Source: Prorocentrum cordatum
Taxonomy: Eukaryota > Sar > Dinophyceae > Prorocentrales > Prorocentraceae
NCBI GenBank assembly: GCA_963575745.1
Contig: CAUYUJ010002707.1
Location: 22,674-86,673, forward strand
DNA length: 64,000 nt
Direction: 5' to 3'
Numbering within the stretch: the first letter of the stretch is position 1; the number at the start of each line of letters is the position of its first letter. The notes beneath the pieces are model-generated. The model did not search any database, was not told where the DNA came from, and was given only the letters and a program-made list of their open reading frames with translations. The translations under genes were made by a program, and so were the position numbers. Shown here piece after piece: positions 11,175 to 22,708 of this stretch.

Positions 11175-11441
11175 CCGTGGCGTAGTCATGGCTGAGCGAT
11201 CACGCAGAAGCTGTCTCGACACGAACACGCCGCACTTTGGTCCCATTTGGGCGGCCGCGCACCCCTGCGCGAGGAGAGCTGGTGCAGGCAGGGCCAGAGA
11301 GCCACGTAGCGCAAGCGACATCTAGTAGCAGAGCAGCAGCCCCGAACTGGTCCTAATGCTCGATCGATCGATCGATCCTCGCTCCCGTGCCAAATGCGAC
11401 GCCCGCGGCGCCCAGCTCTGGGCGGCGACGGCGAGCTCGCG

Positions 11442-11652
11442 TCGAGCTCTATAAAGGCCTTTCTGGAGGCCTCCAGCGGCCCCCTGGAACGGTTCGGTAA
11501 AGCAAACGCGGTTGCATCGAGATATTTCGCCGGCCTCTATGGAGACCTTTCTGTACGACGGCGACTTCATCGAGCTCTCTGGAGGCCTTTCTGGAAGCCT
11601 CCAGTGGCCCTTCGAAACGATTCTACAGAGCAGAAGCGCTTGCATCGTGATA
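11442..11652. repeat. ~83-bp direct repeat pair
   Basis: GAGCTCTATAAAGGCCTTTC (from 11442) and GAGCTCTCTGGAGGCCTTTC (from 11570) begin two copies. Each continues with CTGGAGGCCTCCAG-like sequence, then a degenerate stretch ending in GCTTGCATCG/GGTTGCATCG. The period is about 128 bp. A GATC tetranucleotide run sits just upstream at 11361-11376. Confidence 0.7.
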
Positions 11653-12080
11653 CTGTTTTTCGAAGATAGCTCGATTAGTGGACAGTAGGTCCAGAAAAGA
11701 CCCAGGCACCACCAGAAGCTTGGGTCTTCGGGCTGCGACCTTCGACGACGGCGGCGGCGACGGTGGCGACGACGACGACAACGATGGATGGTAAGGCTTC
11801 GGGCTGCGCACAGACAGCCTCTCCCAGATAGTCCCGGCTGGCCTCAACAGGCCACCCGAGTGGTCCCAATTGGCTTCAACAGGTCACCCGAGTAGTCCGC
11901 GGTGATCTCAAGTCCCTGGCGGACGCTTCGCGCCCACGGGTTGAGGTGTTGGGGGCGGTATCAGAATACCCGGGGGGCCAGCTGAGGCCAGCTGGAGCTG
12001 CTCGGCAGGCCCGTCCAAGGCCAGCTGGGACTAACTACCTGCTTGGGGATCTGTCAGCGTGCGACCCGAAACCTTACCAA
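11653..12080. other. unassigned spacer
   Basis: GC-rich. It holds a short tandem pair of CAACAGGCCACCCGAGT / CAACAGGTCACCCGAGT near 11845-11895 and several CCAGCTG motifs near 11980-12025. No gene seen. Confidence 0.5.
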
Positions 12081-12081
12081 C

Positions 12082-12116
12082 GACGGCGGCCACGACGACG
12101 ATGACGACGCCGACGC

Positions 12117-12191
<75 letters not shown>

Positions 12192-12192
12192 A
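12082..12192. repeat. GAC/ACG trinucleotide array
   Basis: About 110 bp of (GAC)n with a few interruptions. It produces open frames (polyAsp, polyThr, polyVal) in several phases. These are repeat artefacts. Confidence 0.9.
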
Positions 12193-12652
12193 GCGGAGGC
12201 TGGCGTATCGTCGCTGGATTGGCTTGGACCGGAGCCCCTGGACGCCGCGGAGCTTACGAAGTCTGGGTCCCCGCCAGGCCCTCGCGGGCCAGGGGATCCT
12301 GCCGCCGACGCCGCCGACGACGGCCGCCGCCGCCGATGGTCGACGGCGACGGCTGCGTTGACCCCGAGGCCGCCGATGATGAGGAGGGACCAGGGGGATC
12401 GAAGAACAGAACAAGTAATAAACATAAACTTTCTGATCTGCGCGCGCATTTTTTGGATAGGCGCTGGACTCCCCTCTCTGGCGCGTGGAGCGCGCCGAGG
12501 GCGGCGCCAGAGGCGCCTCCAGGGGGCTCCGCGCCGGTCTAACAAACCCGCGCGGATCTCCGAAAGTTTGTGCTTACGTAGTTTTTTGTTCCTCTAGGGC
12601 CTAGGGGGGGAGGAGGGGAAGGAGGCAGAGGAGTAGTCGTCGAGAGGAGGGA

Positions 12653-12832
12653 ATGGAGGAGCAGCAGCAGCAGGAGGATAAGGAGAGTCCCGCTGCTGCT
12701 GGCCCGACCCTCAACGAGACCCACACGGCCGCCTGGACAGCAGACCCATTTCGCCACATTCAAGGAGCTCACTCTGCTCTGCTGCTGCGCCGCGTTACAC
12801 CTGGTAGCAGTTCAGCTGCCTGCTTCAGGTAA
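12653..12832 (+). CDS. small candidate ORF ending at MITE 1
   Basis: A 59-codon frame starts at an ATG (MEEQQQQEDKESPAAAG) and ends with AGG TAA exactly at the left target-site duplication of MITE 1. If the element were removed precisely, the sequence would read AGG TGA, so the encoded C-terminus would not change. A different frame (ending LPAS, continuing GEPICLPP) stays open across the precise removal. I cannot tell which, if either, is used. No family recognised. Confidence 0.25.
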   Translation: MEEQQQQEDKESPAAAGPTLNETHTAAWTADPFRHIQGAHSALLLRRVTPGSSSAACFR

Positions 12833-13000
12833 GCTTAAGTCGGGCATGTTTCTCTACAGGAGGAATATTCAAACATTGTCAATAGTAGTCAGGGGACGAT
12901 TTTTCGATCATGTTCTGACTATGTTTAAATATGGTTGACAATTGTTCGTTTTTCTTCCAAGATCCGCCTGTAGGAGGACATGCCCGACCTAAAGGTGAGC
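12827..13000. mobile_element. MITE 1 with 8-bp target-site duplication (introner-like)
   Basis: A 158-bp element (12835-12992) is bounded by terminal inverted repeats: left TTAAGTCGGGCATG.., right ..CATGCCCGACCTAA. Similarity extends inward about 32 bp through CTACAGG(A/C)GGA. Flanks are AGGTAAGC (12827-12834) and AGGTGAGC (12993-13000), an 8-bp duplication with one mismatch. The duplicated sequence contains AGGT, so the left copy supplies AG/GTAAGC as a donor and the right copy supplies AAAG as an acceptor. The interior is AT-rich and non-coding. It shares its termini with the element at 48619. Confidence 0.85.
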
Positions 13001-14880
13001 CGATCTGCTTGCCGCCATCGGCACCAGAGCTCCCTGCCCACAAGCGGGGCCCAGAGCAGCTGAAGAGGATGCCACTGACTGATGCCGGGCCCCAGTTGCT
13101 TGCAAAAGCCGTCGCTGCTGCCGCGGGGCCGCAGGGCAGAGTCATCGAACGCAGGTGCAGGGGATCAGCCATTGCAGCGATGCCGCCGCTGCCGCTGGCA
13201 CCATGGCTGCCATTACCAGTGCAATTGGCTCTTGAACTGGTCCACCACGGCCTGCCGCTAGACGCCAAGGCCATGCTCCCGCCGACAACGCCCGACGACA
13301 CCCCGACAACGCCCGATTCTCCCTGTCTTCTCCTCTACCCCTGTCAGGCCTGTCGCCCCTGTTGGCTGCGACGCACTTGTCCTTATTCTAGACGCTTCGC
13401 GTAACCCCACCAGCCTATCTCCGCGTCTCAGGCGACTGGGCGCACCCGTCCTCTCCTCCTCCTCCTCCTTCTCCTCCTCCTCCCGCCCTACATTCACAAG
13501 TCTCTGCGGCTTTTGGCTGCGCCCCCCCGCGAAGTGTGTTATGGTCGACGAAGTGTTTCCGCCCTGGGTCGGGCCTTGCGTGGATGCCCAGGGCGCAGCA
13601 CCTGTGCCCAGCGGCACCAGGATGCACCCCCATGTTCATTCACAAGTCTCTGCGGCTCTTGGCTGCGCCCCCTGCGTTGTGAAAGGACATCGTGACCTGG
13701 GAGCTGACAGTGTCGACCACCCCAGCGGGTCAGCACACTGACCTGCGGACAGGCTCCCGGCGACGTGCCAACGGACAGGTGGTTGCTCATCTCGGCGCAG
13801 CCACACGCCCTGCCCTCGCCAAGACACCACAGTGGTGAACCCCCAGACCTCGTGGGCCGGATATGATGTGGTCACTGGCTATCGGCTGGCTGTCAGCCTG
13901 CATGCGCTGTCGTGATGCTGCTGTGGAGTGGGATCAGCCCTTCCCCGTGGACACCGCCTCAGCGGCAGGCAGTGCCACCCCCACCTGCGTATCGCCTTGA
14001 TCTACGTGGAACGGTTCATGGCGCTACCACAAGGACGTCGCTTCGGTTCCGTGTAGGGTGGGGATTGGCGTGTTCTCTAACCTCGCTTCCGGTGCTACCT
14101 GATGACGGGCCTCGCAAGGGAGTGGTCCTGCACGAGTGGTTCATCCTTCGGCAGGACATGGCCGCTCCCCCAGCTGACCCTCCTCGCATCTGCCTCTGTC
14201 AGCGCTTGCAACGTCGTGCCCCCGATCTGCGAGAGTCGGATACGTTGTGTACGCACTGGCTACAGGCTGGAAGTGGCGTTACCTCGGGTTCGCTGACTGG
14301 GTCGCCCTCCCTCATGTGTCCAAGGGCGGGCATACCCGAGGTCTGCGACAGTGGGTCATGGTGAGTGAGGCCCCTCTCTGTGCCGCTTTCCCTTCTCTTC
14401 TGACGCTGGGTGACCGTCTGGCGTCCGCAGCCGCTCTCTCGCCTTCCTCTTTGCCTCGCTTCCGTGTGTCTTTCGGCCGGAGTTCGGCGCCGACTGGGCG
14501 ACTTCCCCGCGCTGCTACAGAACACATGGCTAGCCGTACAGCAGTTGCTGCCGCTCGCTGCGTCGTGTTACCCACACACCGGTGCGACTTCTCCACGCTT
14601 GACGCATTTACCGGTGCACGTCGCGGCGTGGCGTTTCCACCCGTCGGGACGTCGACGTCGGTTTGCTGTGCTCAATTCGGGTCATTTTGTCCCTTGCATC
14701 AACTCTAATGAGGGGCATTTTGTCCCTTGCACGTGCACTCGCCTTTGCGGCCTACGCGCTGCTTTGGCCAATTATCTACGGCCTGTGCCCCAGTCGTTTA
14801 TTCCGCTTCTTTACACTGGTCCTGGAGCCGCCAACCAAAAAGTAACCCCACCAGCCCATCCAGAAACGATGCCCGGGCAA
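13001..14880 (+). other. region with weak ORFs and short repeats
   Basis: Immediately after MITE 1 a + frame (to 13404) reads GEPICLPPSAPELPAHKR, moderately protein-like. A second + frame (13912-14364) contains VVLHEWFILRQDM and CQRLQRRAPDLRESD. Neither matches a family I know. Repeats: CATTCACAAGTCTCTGCGGC at 13491 and about 13637 (period ~145 bp), and GGCATTTTGTCCCTTGCA-like copies near 14682 and 14713. It could be eroded mobile-element sequence or untranslated exon material. Confidence 0.3.
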
Positions 14881-14984
14881 GTTGCCCTGATCAGGCATAT
14901 TGGGGAGCATGCAGTGGAGCAAAGGTTGGGAAGCCGTCATACGTCATACCCCAAGAGGTGGAGGATGGAGGAAGAACCAAAGGA

Positions 14985-15170
14985 GGATAGTGAGGAGGAG
15001 GAGGCGGAGGAGGAGGAGGAGGAGGTGGATGGGGGAAGACGGAGGAGGGAGGAGGAGGATTAGGCGGATGAGGAGGAGGAGGAGGAGGAGGAGGAGGAGG
15101 AGGAGGAGGAGGAGGAGGAGGAGGAGGAGGAGGAGGAGGAGGAGGAGGAGGAGAGGGCGGGCACAGAAAG
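14985..15170. repeat. GGA trinucleotide array
   Basis: About 185 bp of (GGA)n, impure in the first 75 bp and nearly pure at 15068-15155. PolyArg, polyGlu and polyPro frames over it are artefacts. Confidence 0.95.
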
Positions 15171-15177
15171 GCCAGTG

Positions 15178-15860
15178 GCATTTTGGAGGCCTCTCGGAAT
15201 TTCTTCGGATGTCTCGTAAGAGCTTTTTGTAGGCCTCTTCGGGCCTTTCGGGGGAAGGCATCTTGGGGGTCTCTTGGGCCCTCCTCGGACACCTCTTGGG
15301 GCCCTCTTAAGGCTCTCTTGGAAGCCTCGGAGTCCATTTTGGGGCCATTTGGGAGGAGATCCATCAAAGGAGAGACCTTAGTAAGTTAGGGCCCCCCCTG
15401 AAGGCCATGATGTGGCCAAAACCATATCAAAGTCAGTGATGGTTACCTTCTCGTCGAGGCCATATTGGACGCTCTAACCCCTCGCCCCCCCTTCCAGACC
15501 CAGGCGGAGAGAGTAAGGGAAGGGGCGAAACCCTCTTCGAAGGGGAAGAATCGGGGTTGGAAGAGGCAGTTCTCTAAACCACTCACGCCCAGAGGGCTGG
15601 TGTGATTAGCACCCCCCCAGGAAGCCAGCGTGTGGCCAACATGTTCGTAGCATCGATGATGTTGACCTTCTCGCCGAGGCCTCTTGGGGCGTCTTGGCCT
15701 CTGGGGGGCCTCTTGGGTCCGATCTGGGGTCTCTTGGGAGCCTCGTGGGGGCATCTTGTGGGCCTCTTGGGGGCGTCTTGGGGCCTCCTGGGCATCTCTT
15801 GGGGCCTTCTTGGGGCACCCTTGGGAGCCTCGGAGGCCAGCTTGATGCCATGTTGTAGGA
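15178..15860. repeat. GGCCTCTTGGGG-type minisatellite, two blocks
   Basis: Blocks at 15185-15350 and 15680-15845 consist of variants of GGCCTCTTGGGGNC with a spacing of roughly 12-15 bp. Related blocks occur at about 5930-6030, 54050-54190 and 58610-58745. Confidence 0.75.
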
Positions 15861-16110
15861 GATCGAGCCACATCTGGACCACGGTACATAGAGCCCCCCC
15901 CCAGAAGGCCACGATGTGGCCAACACCTTAGTAACATCAATGGCTTGGGCTTACTCGTCGAGGCCGAAAAGGCCTACGTTTCGCGAAGCGTCCCGTCCAG
16001 GTCCAGGGAGAGGGGTGTAAGGGGGAGGGGTAAACCCCTCCCCGAAGGAGAAGAAGGGGGGATAGAGGAAACGCTCTTAACCACTCACGCCCAGAGGGCT
16101 GGTGGAATTC
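15375..16110. repeat. ~502-bp direct repeat
   Basis: AAGGCCATGATGTGGCCAA at about 15402 and AAGGCCACGATGTGGCCAA at about 15904 start two copies. Each continues with TCGTCGAGGCC, CCCTTCC/CCCTCCC blocks and ends with CCACTCACGCCCAGAGGGCT (about 15578 and 16080). A partial third copy begins near 15610. Non-coding. Confidence 0.7.
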
Positions 16111-16966
16111 TCTTCCAGTCTGGGTATGGGTGCCTATTTTCGGCTTGGTGCCTCGTTCTCGGAGCCCGTCGTCGCGATTTGAAGTCTCCGAAGGCATTCC
16201 GTTTAATGCGAGGTGGAGGCACGACAGTGGCAGGACGACGAGGAGCGGAGGCGGGCTGCCATTTGCCATCGCCTTGATGGTCCCGCGCTCGGCCTCCCGT
16301 ATGGTGTCGGCGTGGGTCCGCTGCTCGCTTGAGCATGCTTGGCCCAGTGGACACCAGACCTCAGAGGCGGAAGAGATGCCGATGCCGCCAACTGTCCCTC
16401 GTCGCTATAGCTGGATTCGCTTCGAACATCCTGGCCAGAAGGCGCCCCGCACAGCGCAGTGTTTGAATGCTTGTCTGCCCCCAGCACGATGAAAAAAAGG
16501 GGCATGGTGCCCGGGTTGCGGACGAAGCAGGAGGAAACCGTCGAGAGCGATTGTGAGGAAGAACCGCAGCACCAGGAGCAGCAACGAGCAGCACACGGGG
16601 AATATTAATTAGGACGTTCATGGGTAGGATGGCCAGGATGAGGGAGGTGCTCGCGCAAAGGAATAGCGATGTAAGTTGTCATGGTACCTCATTGAGGAGA
16701 AGAAGGTGGTGATCATGAAGTACCCGAACTCTGGAGTAGCTTCACTCTGAAACTGAAGTCAAATCCCAGCATTGCGAACCACTTGAGAAGGTTCGCGGTC
16801 TAGTGGATGTAGCCTTTCAGCCATGTCGGTGCCCAATACAACTATCGCCATCTCGACGGCGGCGGTCAGCTCGGTCGCTCGTTCAGTTGGGCTCTGCGAG
16901 TCGGAGTAGCAGACCCACCCCGACTTACTAAGAACCCTCGGCTCAGTAGACCACCAATTGATGGGG
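16111..16966. other. unassigned sequence 3' of the repeats
   Basis: Moderately GC-rich. Frames of 100-120 codons exist on both strands but neither shows a recognisable motif. A minus-strand frame ending at 16759 has mixed composition (SKSGWVCYSDSQSPTERA) and could be a small exon; this is weak. Confidence 0.3.
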
Positions 16967-16968
16967 TA

Positions 16969-17024
<56 letters not shown>
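16967..17024. repeat. TA microsatellite
   Basis: About 58 bp of TA with two single-base interruptions. The 17025-17371 segment beyond it shows no gene. Confidence 0.95.
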
Positions 17025-17371
17025 CCTGGCGATGGCAGTTCGCGGGAAATGACGGGCTGGGCAATCGGCCCAGTAGTGGCGAAACGAGTGAGACACCGCC
17101 CCACATTGGCGGCAAGCCTTCCCCGAGCAGCGGCGCGTCTCAGAGGACACGGCTGGTGATGGTGGTGGTCGTAGTGCGGCGAGCGGGGCGGCGATGATGT
17201 GGTGGTGGTCACGATGACAGTGAAGATGGCAAAGGAGAGTAGGGGCATGGTGTTGTAATGGTAGTATGCTTCGGGTATGCAGACGATGAGGGATGAGGAG
17301 GATGGGTGGGTTTGGATGAGGAGTGGGGTGGAGTGGATCCCATGGCGATGCCAGTTTAATCAACGACCACA

Positions 17372-17767
17372 TTAAAGAGAGGACCGAAGCTGTCGACTGT
17401 TCAGTTCGGCCATGCTCAGGACCTTGGGGTTAAGCCCATTCTTGATGCGATCTAAATACACTCTGCCTGTGGGGGTGACGGTGGAGCACGGTTTTCCAAG
17501 GGACCGAAGCTGCTTGTCAGCTATTCCCCCGCACCGCCCACATAACCAAATCTTCAAAACCGCGTGATAATTCAAGAGATGAGAGGAGTGGAGCCAGCCC
17601 CCCGCAACATGAATTCGGGCACCGACAGACGGGGACAATATGGTGCCATCTACATTCACGAGGCGAGGGCACGGGATGTGCACCCATTCACGAGCCGCGG
17701 CCATGGAGGCCGAACCGTAACACTTTAAACACCTACGTCTGGTTTCGTCGAGACTGTGCTGGGACAA
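17372..17767 (-). pseudogene. retrotransposon ORF2 C-terminal cysteine-knuckle domain
   Basis: The frame holds RRCLKCYGSA, HSSHLLNYH and WLCGRCGGIADKQLRSLGKP followed by LKNGL-like IKNGLNPKV. A CxxCG..RxLxxPC arrangement followed by a basic segment is a common tail of dinoflagellate LINE ORF2 proteins, as I recall it. It lies directly downstream of the RNase H domain but in a different frame, after a G-rich run at about 17790-17820. It probably binds template RNA or target DNA. Confidence 0.55.
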
Positions 17768-20421
17768 AAGCTGGGCGAGAGCAGCAGCAGGAGGAGGGGA
17801 GGGGGGGAGGCGGAGGGGGGACCACGTCCACCCCGCTCACGTTTCTCTCCTGCCTCCTGCAGGCCTCCAGCCCCGCCTCGGTCGCGAGGCAGTCCAGCGT
17901 GGCCCGCAGCAACCGTAGTCGCACACGTCGGGCTCGAACTTCGTGTCGTTGTACTCTGTGGCGGTCTGCTTCTGGGAGCCTGCAGCCCTCGGCTGCGTGG
18001 TCTGCCAGCTCGTCCGCCACTGTTGGCAAGGACTAGGCTTCGGACAGCCTTGCCATTCACGATATCCTGTGCCGTCTGGTGGCTGTGTGTGAATAAGACT
18101 GAGATGCAGTTCGGGTCCCTGGTCTTGAGGAGGTCCGCCAGCGTCACCCACAGGTCCCCGTCATCACCGAGGGGGCGCTCATACCTCCTCGCATACCAGG
18201 CTTGCACCAGCGGCTCGTAGTCCGTGGTATACGTGAGGTGGCCTGACGTGGCCCAGGTGGCTAACAGAAAAGCTTGTATTTCACCACGAGCCACGACCTG
18301 CCGCTGTCCAGGTAGGGGCCCCGCAATGGTGGAACATACTTGGACATTGGGCTCGAGGGAGTCGAATTTGACGATGGCGAGGCCCGCCCTCCTGAACTTT
18401 GAATTGTTAGAGTCTGGGCCTCCAGACGCGTCACCTGCAATCATAATCGGCCGTGTGGCCGTGCCATGTCCCATGCATCCGCTCGTCATGTCGTGAATGC
18501 CAGAGACATTCCATTGCTCCTGAGCAACTGGTGGTGGTACACGTGTCCACGGTTCAGGACTGATGTCTCTCAACCAAAAAGTTTCACATACATTCATCTG
18601 CGTAAATGCCTCATGGACCAGATCCTCAGAGTCGTGGTAGGCCTTGGAGCCTCGGTTGGCCTCGCATGTCCAATGCCGATGCTCCAAAGTTTCTGGTCCA
18701 GCACGGCATCGGTCACATTCAGCTCCTCCTGCAACGTTTTTCACCATCTGCAGCTTCCGTGTCTTGGGCCAGCAGCCCGCCGACGCCACCATGAGCATGG
18801 TCTCCGCCAGCCTCTTGCCGTACTCAACTTGGCTCAGGTGGCCGATGAGACGGCGGTAGGACTCGTTGTCGGCGCCCTGCTCGAGCCCGCTGCCGCAGTA
18901 GCGTTTGCTCGCCGGCTCCCGCACCTTGAGGTACGCTGCCTGCTGCACGTCAGCAAGGATACCTCGGTGGGAGTCGCGAACCTTGCAGCCTGTGAAGATG
19001 TCGTCTGGGAACTGCCACTCTTCATACGTGTTGTTGCCCGTCGGGTACGTCCATGTAGAAGCCGACGCTGGTGTCCAGCCCAGCCGTATCAAATTCAAAA
19101 TAACGGCTGAAATCGGGCCTCGCACATTACGTGCTTGATCAGCTGGTGGTAGCGAGGTCATCTTCTCCACTATCGTGCGCCAGACTCGATGTACCGACGG
19201 TCTGATATGTGCGTGCGCCTGCCAAACCTGGAGCCACATATCGATGCATTTGGTGGGTATCGCGATGACTGGGTCGGCCCCGTGGACTCTCAAGTCCAGG
19301 ACCGTCGTCAAGCACCGCCCACGGCTGTAGGAATAGCGCGCCTGTCCTAGTCTGCGCCTCGCCGCCGTCAGCTGGTGCCCGAACGCGCCGTGCACCTGGT
19401 GGCCGTGCAGCCCAGCAGGGATGCCGCCCTGTTTCTGCAACTTCGCCATGACAGTGTACTGCCTAGACGCCTTGGTGAAGCGTCTGATCTTCTTACTCAT
19501 GACGGGGTGCTTGGCCTCACGTGTAGTGCGGCTTGCTCTGGCGTGGCGGCCGCAGCCGAAGTCCACGCCAAGGTGTGCGGCCTGCCGCGCTGGTTGCACA
19601 TTGTACCCAGCCTTCCTCACAGCCTTCGCAATAACCAGCGCGTCTTGATGAGTAGTGCACATCACCGTCGATTTAGCTGCCACTCTCAATCTACATTTAC
19701 CCAATTCACGACAGGTGTCGAGCAGGCATTTGATCATGAGTTGTCGGACTGCCCGTCGTGAGCCTTCCACCACCTGTGAGAGGTCATCCACCCGCAGCCT
19801 GTGCCCCAAGCGGGCATTGGCCGTCGCGACCGTCTGCATCACATAGTGCATGAGGATCTTCGCGAACCTGGTGCCAGAGCGAAGGCCTTGGACCACGCTC
19901 TGGCTGGGGTCAAACGGGGCGCTGGCAGCTCCTAGCTGCTCCAGCGCGCGTGGGGCGATGCGCTGCAATAGTTCCAGACAGAGAATAACCAGTGGAAGCT
20001 TGAGACGCAGAGTTGCTGCAACTAGAGGGGCCCATGGACTAGAATCATAAAAGGTTTCGATATCCAACATTCCGTGTCCGTATTGAATGCCCATGTTGTG
20101 GGCGATCTCGTCATCAATTGCACGAAGAAACGCCTCTTGGAGGCATGAGTATCCTTTTATCGCGGCATCCCAGTGTTGTGCCGTAGCTCGTGACCAAACT
20201 TGGACTTCGCACTCTCTGATCTTAGACCATAGTCGGCCTAACATTGATATTAAACCTATTCCACGATCGGGTCCTGACTTTTTTGGAGTGAGCTTGACAA
20301 CTACCAAAGCCGTTTGAATGGGCCAGGCCAGCACCGCCTCCACTGCTTCAAATACCAAAACCAATTCAGCAAATCCAGCCGCAGGCAATCTTTGAATATC
20401 TACTGGGGGTGAGGCGATCAA
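17725..20421 (-). pseudogene. reverse transcriptase and RNase H of the LINE
   Basis: An 898-codon frame. RT motif A is GMLDIETFYDSSPW (catalytic Asp near residue 120). A motif-B-like segment SVVQGLRSGTRF is near 177, and motif C is LRVDDLS (Asp pair near 212-213), so an atypical VDD replaces the common Y/FADD. Thumb and linker sequence follows, with a CDRCRAGPETLEH zinc-like cluster near 590. RNase H follows: IAGDASGGP (about 659), RGEIQAF (about 712) and TTDYEPL (about 733), supplying the Asp-Glu-Asp set. The frame enters from a different phase at its 5' end and departs from true sequence after about 18040. The domain order and catalytic residues support a once-functional polymerase. Confidence 0.75.
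17733..18029 (-). pseudogene. displaced last motif of RNase H
   Basis: This frame contains VADELADHAAEGC, which matches the final (N..AD.LA) motif of an RNase H domain. The body of the domain is in the adjacent frame, which continues past about 18035 as Arg/Pro-rich nonsense. The simplest reading is a one-base indel near 18030-18045. Confidence 0.6.
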
Positions 20422-21814
20422 TGCCTAGCTCAGCTTTTGCTTTCATCTGTCCTGCCGCCTTGAGTACCATGTCCGTCGTGATGGGAGGTACGGGGCTCAG
20501 ATTCTGCAGCCGCGCGTATCTGGCGAAACAGCTCTCTGGTTGCCGATTGCTCTCTGGTTGCCCACAGCTTCTGGAAGTCCTTGCCGTTCTTGTCCATGAT
20601 GCCCCGCGGGTGGAGCAATATTGCTTCGCCCGAGACCACTTCCAAGGCTGGAGGCGGCGCGGGCTTGAGTGCCTTGTGCAAGACACCGACTGAACCTTTC
20701 TCGGCTGCCCAACTCCGAAACTCCTGCAGTGATGACGCCAGCGCTTGCCTCTGGACTCGTTGTGAGACCTTCTTGGCACTCGCCTCGAACGACTGCAAAA
20801 TTGGAACAGCTTGGCACCCCTGGCCGTTGAGTAGCTGGAGCCACTCGCGCCAGGGAGGGTCACGGCCTGCACGAAGCGGCTGATGTGCACCCTCAGGACG
20901 GTCACCGCAGAGTTTGAGGCAGGCCTGGCGGTATTGATGTACCTGGCGCGCACCATTGCTGCGAACTGCGTGCCGCGCCAGACCTGCGATGACCGTGTGA
21001 GATCGTGTCCACCACTAGGCCTTCTGATCACGCAAGTGCAACTGGCGTCTGCGCGACGCCTCGCGAACCTGTCTGACCACAAACCGCGGTCCATGGGTCC
21101 GGCTGGGCCCCGGCAGTGCAACGCCATGGCGTGTGTTAGCAGCATTTCCAGAGTCTGAACCCATGCTGCATACATTCCCGATACAGACGACGCGCGTGCT
21201 GGATTGAGAGAAATGGCTACGGACGGCAGCAAAGACGAGTGGACATATTCTGCACACTGACCCCCAAGAGCGAAACCGCCCTCCCGCCGACATTGGTCCC
21301 ACAGGTCCCCAGGGATTTGAAAAGTGGCTTCGGGCACGGTGTCTCCGTGGCCTCGGGAGTTAGAATTGCCACTCGACAGCTTGCTATCGGCCACGGGGGG
21401 ATAGCTCATATTCGGGGAGGGGCTGTCAGACACCAACCAGCCACCAGTGGAGGGGGGCAGGGCGTCAGCGCCCGCCGCCCCGAGAAGTGCGCCCCGACTC
21501 GCGTCGAGCTCTGGCTGCGCAGGGGAGGGGGGGGGGGGGGGGGCAGGGCGAGGGCCGTCAGAAAGACCACCATGCGGGCCTTGGTCCTCGCAGGTGGGGA
21601 ACTGACGTTTGCTTGCCTGCAAAGCGGCCGTTGCATCCTGAACGTTGGCAGGGGCAAAGCAGCTTTCATCAGCCCATGGGTCTGGCTCATCTGGCCAGTC
21701 ATCCACCTCGCATTCGAAATCTGGATCGATATTAGGGGACGGGGCCCGCGTGGCTCCTTCCTCGCTTTGGTGAAACTTGCTTGACTGCACGCAGTCCCCA
21801 AACATTTCGCGCAA
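20366..21814 (-). pseudogene. LINE ORF2 linker between endonuclease and RT
   Basis: The 482-codon frame is Pro/Gly/Asp-rich at first, then loses protein character around 20830. A neighbouring frame (20798-20430) takes over with EVVSGEAILLHPRGIMDKNG and FQKLWATREQSATRELF. Protein-like sequence then returns to the first frame as ITTDMVLKAAGQMKAKAELG, immediately before the RT in a third frame. At least three frame changes therefore occur. A near-perfect 18-bp tandem duplication (CTCTCTGGTTGCC twice near 20532-20562) accompanies one of them. Confidence 0.6.
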
Positions 21815-21922
21815 CCTCGCAGCTCGATTTTCGGCGGCAGCTCTCTTTTCATCCTCCAGACGAGCCTTCGCTAAACTACTTTGGGAGCCTAGTCCACAGC
21901 TGGAGCCCCGAGCTTCTTAGAT

Positions 21923-22549
21923 CTACCTTGAGGCCCACATGGGGCTTTCAGGGCACGCCCCGAACAATAGACACATTGCGAACAAAAGAGACGGCCGCTG
22001 GGCAACGCACAAGGTCGTCAATGAGCGTGTCTTCTTTTTTTTTTGCGCACAAGTCCCTGCGTTGCCCTCGGCAGCGCGGGCAATGCCCCCGAGCTTCTGA
22101 CCGAGGCTCGAGGCGGAAAACACTTCGGGCGTCATATTGAAGTCCCCGATGAGGATCCACGGGGGCCTCGCCGCTGCCAGCAAGCCTCCGATCTTCGCGA
22201 AGCGGCGGCGGCTAGCGCCCGTCATCCCGATGGACGGCAGGGCGTGCGGCGTGACGACGATGACCGAGTAGCCCGCCAGGTGCGCCACCGTCGCGACGAA
22301 GCCGCCCAGGGACGTCTGGTTGGGCTCTGAGAGGTATCCAGCTGCCACTGTGGTCTCATATAACCTGTGAGCCTGTATGTGGAACTGGCTCATGAATAGC
22401 TCGCCTCCTTCATTGGATCGTGCTTCCCCCTCAATGTTCGTCGCGCGTCCCGCCTTTCTCGCTGGATTGTGAACCAATCGCAGCTTGGCGGCCCTCGCCG
22501 TCTTGTCCCACTCTCGTAGTTGCGACTCATCATGACAGTGAGTCTCCAC
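21923..22549 (-). pseudogene. AP-like endonuclease domain of the LINE
   Basis: The 208-codon frame carries the hallmark WILIGDFNMTP (GDFN, about residue 133) of the exonuclease-endonuclease-phosphatase fold, preceded by FVATVAHLAGYSVIVVTPH-like core strands. In LINEs this domain nicks target DNA to prime reverse transcription. After a lysine run coded by an A-homopolymer (T-run at 22027-22039 on the + strand), the frame shifts: the adjacent frame gives TLIDDLVRCPAAVSF. The upstream ETH motif (METHCHDES) is present at the start and probably belongs to the catalytic Glu strand. Confidence 0.7.
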
Positions 22550-22708
22550 GAGTCCTCATAACTGGTATCGCTTTGACTTCGATAGTACAGACTTCCACGC
22601 CTTCTCAGTGAGCGCCGTGACATTGGCGTAGGACATGGATGTCACGGCGGCCCCCTCGCCATCTGCAGGAAGCTGCTCCTGCTCAGAGCGGGGGGGCGAG
22701 GGAGACCG

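Noticed and set aside
14950-15260. PolyPro, polyArg and polyLeu frames over the GGA array
   Set aside because: They arise only from the trinucleotide repeat.
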